Shown here: one piece after another, positions 60,840 to 64,000 of the stretch | Numbering within the stretch: position 1 is the first letter of the stretch | How the letters are laid out: each line of letters opens with the position of its first letter | Origin: Bagarius yarrelli | Lineage: Eukaryota > Chordata > Actinopteri > Siluriformes > Sisoridae | DNA length: 64,000 nt | Assembly: GCA_005784505.1 (NCBI GenBank) | Contig: VCAZ01000025.1 | Span: forward strand, 6,676,182-6,740,181 | Direction of reading: 5' to 3' | The notes under the pieces: generated by a model | Seen by the model: only the letters and a program-made list of their open reading frames with translations | Database searches by the model: none | What the model was told of the DNA's origin: nothing | Translations under genes and position numbers: made by a program

Positions 60840-61140
60840 TAACGTTTTTTTACCATGATTGGTACCGGGTTGATGCTGGAGCTTAGCGCCAAGGCCAGGA
60901 TTTGATCTGAACCAGCTCACATTTGCACTTGCAGCTAATTGGTTAAATGCCATGGTTGCCATTCCCCTGGTATCAGCTAATATACACAGGGGCACTACTA
61001 AGAAAGGGAAAGTTAGGTCAATTCTAAGTGACCATTCATTTTGGGAGCCCCAATAGTAACAGTATACGCAGTGATGTAATAGTATGTTTGGCGCGGAATG
61101 GGTGGTAGGGGACCCACCTTCAAAATCTTTTAAACGGCAC
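60840..61140. repeat. Third-type repeat
   Basis: taatagtatgtttggcgcgg and caatagtaacagtatacgca blocks match 52635-52960. Confidence 0.45.
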
Positions 61141-61259
61141 CCATGCATATAAACACTTTTTCTCACATTGCTTTTTAATTAGACTTGGATATCCCTCATC
61201 GACCTGATGGTGAGGAGTGGATTGGTCTCTTCTGTCGACCATTAATGAACTGACAGATT

Positions 61260-61680
61260 TAATTATTTTTGTTAGTCTATCACCTTCAGCTTTTAAAAAT
61301 GGCGCTTCTCAAACTGCAGTCTGGTGTCGGTGAAAGCTCTGCCAACTGGCATCATCGGTTCCCACTCGAGATTAACATGGTTTTGGGTCCCACTTCGAGA
61401 CAGAATCTGGGGAACGACGTAAGATTTTATTCAGTGGAAAAGTGCAGCCGGTTCCTGATTGGGCACCAACTCCGGCACCGGTCCCGGTGGGAAAGCAATA
61501 GACTTTCTGTAAATGTAACGAAGAATAGACACTCCTGTCTCTTGAATTACCCGCAATTCTCTCTTTTTTAATGAGCAGTGCTGTCTGAACCTGTGGAATT
61601 CCCTTGTGGGAAGCAGTTATGTGGGGTGATACTTCTGAAAAGCGATTTTTGCTGCACTTTAACCTCCCACACGTCCCACA
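61260..61680. repeat. Unclassified dispersed-type repeat
   Basis: Text such as ttcctgattgggcaccaact, then ccggcaccggtcccggtggg looks like a fish interspersed repeat, but no second copy occurs here to prove it. Confidence 0.3.
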
Positions 61681-61792
61681 AGAGACTAAACCGCACAATT
61701 GCAAAAAAAAAAAAATTGACTTTCCACACCGTATTTAGTGGCCTGGTTTATGAATAAAATATCTAGTTGTCTATTTTTTGTGTCTGTGCTTG

Positions 61793-61795
<3 letters not shown>

Positions 61796-61832
<37 letters not shown>
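61796..61832. repeat. (GT)n microsatellite
   Basis: Pure GT run. Confidence 0.97.
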
Positions 61833-61835
<3 letters not shown>

Positions 61836-62416
61836 TGTTACCAGAGAACATCTTGCAATGCACGATCGATATGAAGCTCGGAGGTGTTTGCGAAGGCTGT
61901 GTATGAGAGTATGTTGTTTTTTCATGGCACAACACATACCACTCACTTGCTGATGAGCAGGACAACAGAAGCTTGGTTTCCTGCAGGCACGTCCTTCATG
62001 CATACTTCTTTATTATTTATTTATTCGTCAGTCCACCCACTCCGAGTTCAAATCATGGCACTCACAAACCACACAAACTGCTGTAATTAGTTTAAGAGCT
62101 GCATTAAGCCTACCGAGAGCAAAAAAACTCGTCCCACACACTCAGAAAAAATAAGACAAACAAACACAAAACGTTCCATATTCCGGGGTTTGAACTCGCA
62201 GGGTACTGAGTAGCTTTTACACTGTAATTTAAAGGTAAGGAACCTTTATGGTGATTTACAGTACACCATTAGACCCTAAGCGCCACCTTTTTTACCCTTA
62301 TTTGTAAAATATGTACACTTTAAAGCAAACTAGGACCCAAGGGCTAAACCATACCATCAGAGAAAAAAGAGAGAGACGGAGGAGGGATGTCTTTGACAAA
62401 GCTCGTCATTTATTTT

Positions 62417-62552
62417 GTGGAAGTGGTGGCTTATAGTTAAGGTGTTGGAACTACCAACCTAAAGACTGTGGGTTTGTTTTCCAGCTCCACCAAGCCACAA
62501 CTGTTGGGCCCCAATTGCTCAGATGTATAAAAAAGATAAATGCAAGTCGAAT
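62417..62552 (+). repeat. tRNA-derived SINE, internally deleted
   Basis: gaagtggtggcttatagtta head, gactgtgggtttgttttcca, ccacaactgttgggcccc. Confidence 0.8.
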
Positions 62553-62947
62553 ACAGAATTTTTTTTTATTTTAGAATTTCAATGTTTGGAATTTTTGAAT
62601 TTTAACATGTAATTAAGTAATTAACATAATTGTATATTACAATCAATGTAATTAACTAGTTAAAAAATATGAACCTAAGTTATAAGCCATGAACACAAAC
62701 CGCTACACCACCAGGTACAATTTAGTGAATAAATAGTTTGGGCTAAAACATAAAGTTAAATCCCATAAATCCCTATACAAAAATTAACTAAAAATTTATT
62801 TATGTTTTCTTTTTTCAAACACTGCAAATGATTGAATCTTACATTGACAGCAAGATTAATTAATAAGGCAACATTTTAGAACTGGCTAAGAGGTGGAAAA
62901 AACGGACTACAAAATGTTGACCAGACAAATAAAGTTATATAAATGTG

Positions 62948-62948
62948 T

Positions 62949-62985
<37 letters not shown>
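62948..62985. repeat. (AAT)n microsatellite
   Basis: Trinucleotide run. Confidence 0.95.
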
Positions 62986-63084
62986 GTTTAATAAAAGTAC
63001 TATTATTAAAGATGTCTTTATTTAGACTGTGATATATTGTATGTAAAAAGACCTGAAACTAACCTGAATTTAATTATTCTGGGT

Positions 63085-63165
63085 TAGAGATCGACCGATA
63101 ATTGCTTTACAATATGTGCCTCGATATTTTAGCCATTTTTAATATCGGATATTGATTTTGTAAAA
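63085..63165. mobile_element. Fragment of the cgataat foldback repeat
   Basis: agagatcgaccgataattgc, then aatatcggatattgattttg: a left-end match to 21932-22799. Confidence 0.5.
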
Positions 63166-63713
63166 TCAAATTCACTGTTTCATCTTGTGGTCTTTTGAGA
63201 ATTGAGAACAAGACCGCCATTACAGCATAACGTACCGTGAGTGGAGGCGGGTCAACGTTAATGCTAGCACTAAAAGTAGCCTTATTTGCTTTAATTGGTA
63301 ATTGATTAGAAATGTAAGATTTGATTCTTATATATTTTTTCATCAACGTTATGTTAAATGTTCAGATGTTCAGCAGGCCAATCCAAGTGAGGGGTCAGGG
63401 CAGTTACCAGGCCTCGGGCCGTAGTTTAGGGACCCCTGTTTTTGCTACTTAGTCTGTAGGTTGAGATTTTATTTTTCATGCAAATTAGTGCAAAGACTGA
63501 CCAGCTAGCTGAAAAGCTCATTGACTGACAGTGAATAGTCTCAAAAACATCTTTGGTCCTTTCATCATGATCACAGGAGGAATAATGTGAAGCACAGGCA
63601 ACCTGCACACTCTGATCAACAACATAGAAGGTTCTGGAAATGAACATTGTGACAAATTTGGGGGGAAAAAATAACACTAGATGGCAAACATAAAAGCGAA
63701 CAATGCAGAATGT

Positions 63714-63716
63714 ATA

Positions 63717-63772
<56 letters not shown>
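63714..63772. repeat. (GT)n(GA)n compound microsatellite
   Basis: GT run followed directly by a GA run. Confidence 0.96.
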
Positions 63773-63776
<4 letters not shown>

Positions 63777-63884
63777 CAGAAAGATACACTAAGTATCTGT
63801 AGAGTGAGAAGAGTCTGAAAAACCTCCACCATTAAAACCTCACATCTATGAGAGAATCAGAGCAGTGCTGACGTCCAAACCTCT

Positions 63885-64000
63885 CCCTTTCTCTCTCCCT
63901 CCCTCTTCTTTCTTTCCTCCCCTCTTTTTCTTTTTCTCGATCTCTCTTCCTTTTCATTTTCGCCCATCTACTCCTCTCTGTCTCCTTCTATCTCTTTCCT
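63885..64000. repeat. CT-rich low-complexity tract at window edge
   Basis: TCTCTC/TTTC pyrimidine tract, continuing to the end of the window. Confidence 0.88.

Overview
The window reads as ray-finned fish nuclear DNA. It has compact spliced exons in long repeat-rich introns, many tRNA-derived SINEs of the piscine type, Tc1/mariner fossils, L2-like LINE tails and very abundant microsatellites. SINE density suggests an otophysan fish, possibly a catfish, but the species cannot be fixed from sequence alone.

Two protein genes are supported and lie tail to tail. On the + strand, pimreg (PICALM-interacting mitotic regulator, FAM64A/CATS) runs from a cell-cycle-type promoter at about 680-805 to a last exon at either 5783-5813 or 6502-6676. 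On the - strand, pitpnm3 (membrane-associated phosphatidylinositol transfer protein 3, Nir1) runs from the start codon at 57998 to the stop at 10312. I could place 19 coding exons. All junction phases agree and they sum to 2814 nt, i.e. 937 residues plus stop. From memory, the two genes are also neighbours in human 17p13, so this looks like conserved synteny.

Layout: 1-419 GATA array; 660-6700 pimreg; 6730-10311 convergent intergenic/3'UTR space; 10312-28380 pitpnm3 exons 19 to 4; 28381-34539 intron 3; exon 3 at 34.6 kb; 34645-43949 intron 2 with minisatellites, a telomere-like satellite and a Tc1 fossil; exon 2 at 44.0 kb; 44046-57973 intron 1; exon 1 and promoter at 58.0-58.3 kb; 58.3-64 kb intergenic with repeats only.

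I found no wholly new gene system. The most unusual items are structural: (i) a near-identical copy of the 5' half of pitpnm3 exon 2 with its splice acceptor, inside a Tc1 fossil and flanked by a 21-bp direct repeat; (ii) a broken tandem copy of the exon 9/10 acceptor region; (iii) two mutually exclusive-looking last exons of pimreg in the same phase; (iv) a 1-kb telomere-like minisatellite in intron 2; (v) a 213-bp near-perfect hairpin at 60.2 kb; (vi) microsatellites that form the splice-acceptor tracts of several pitpnm3 exons. Everything is read by eye; no alignment or database search was run.
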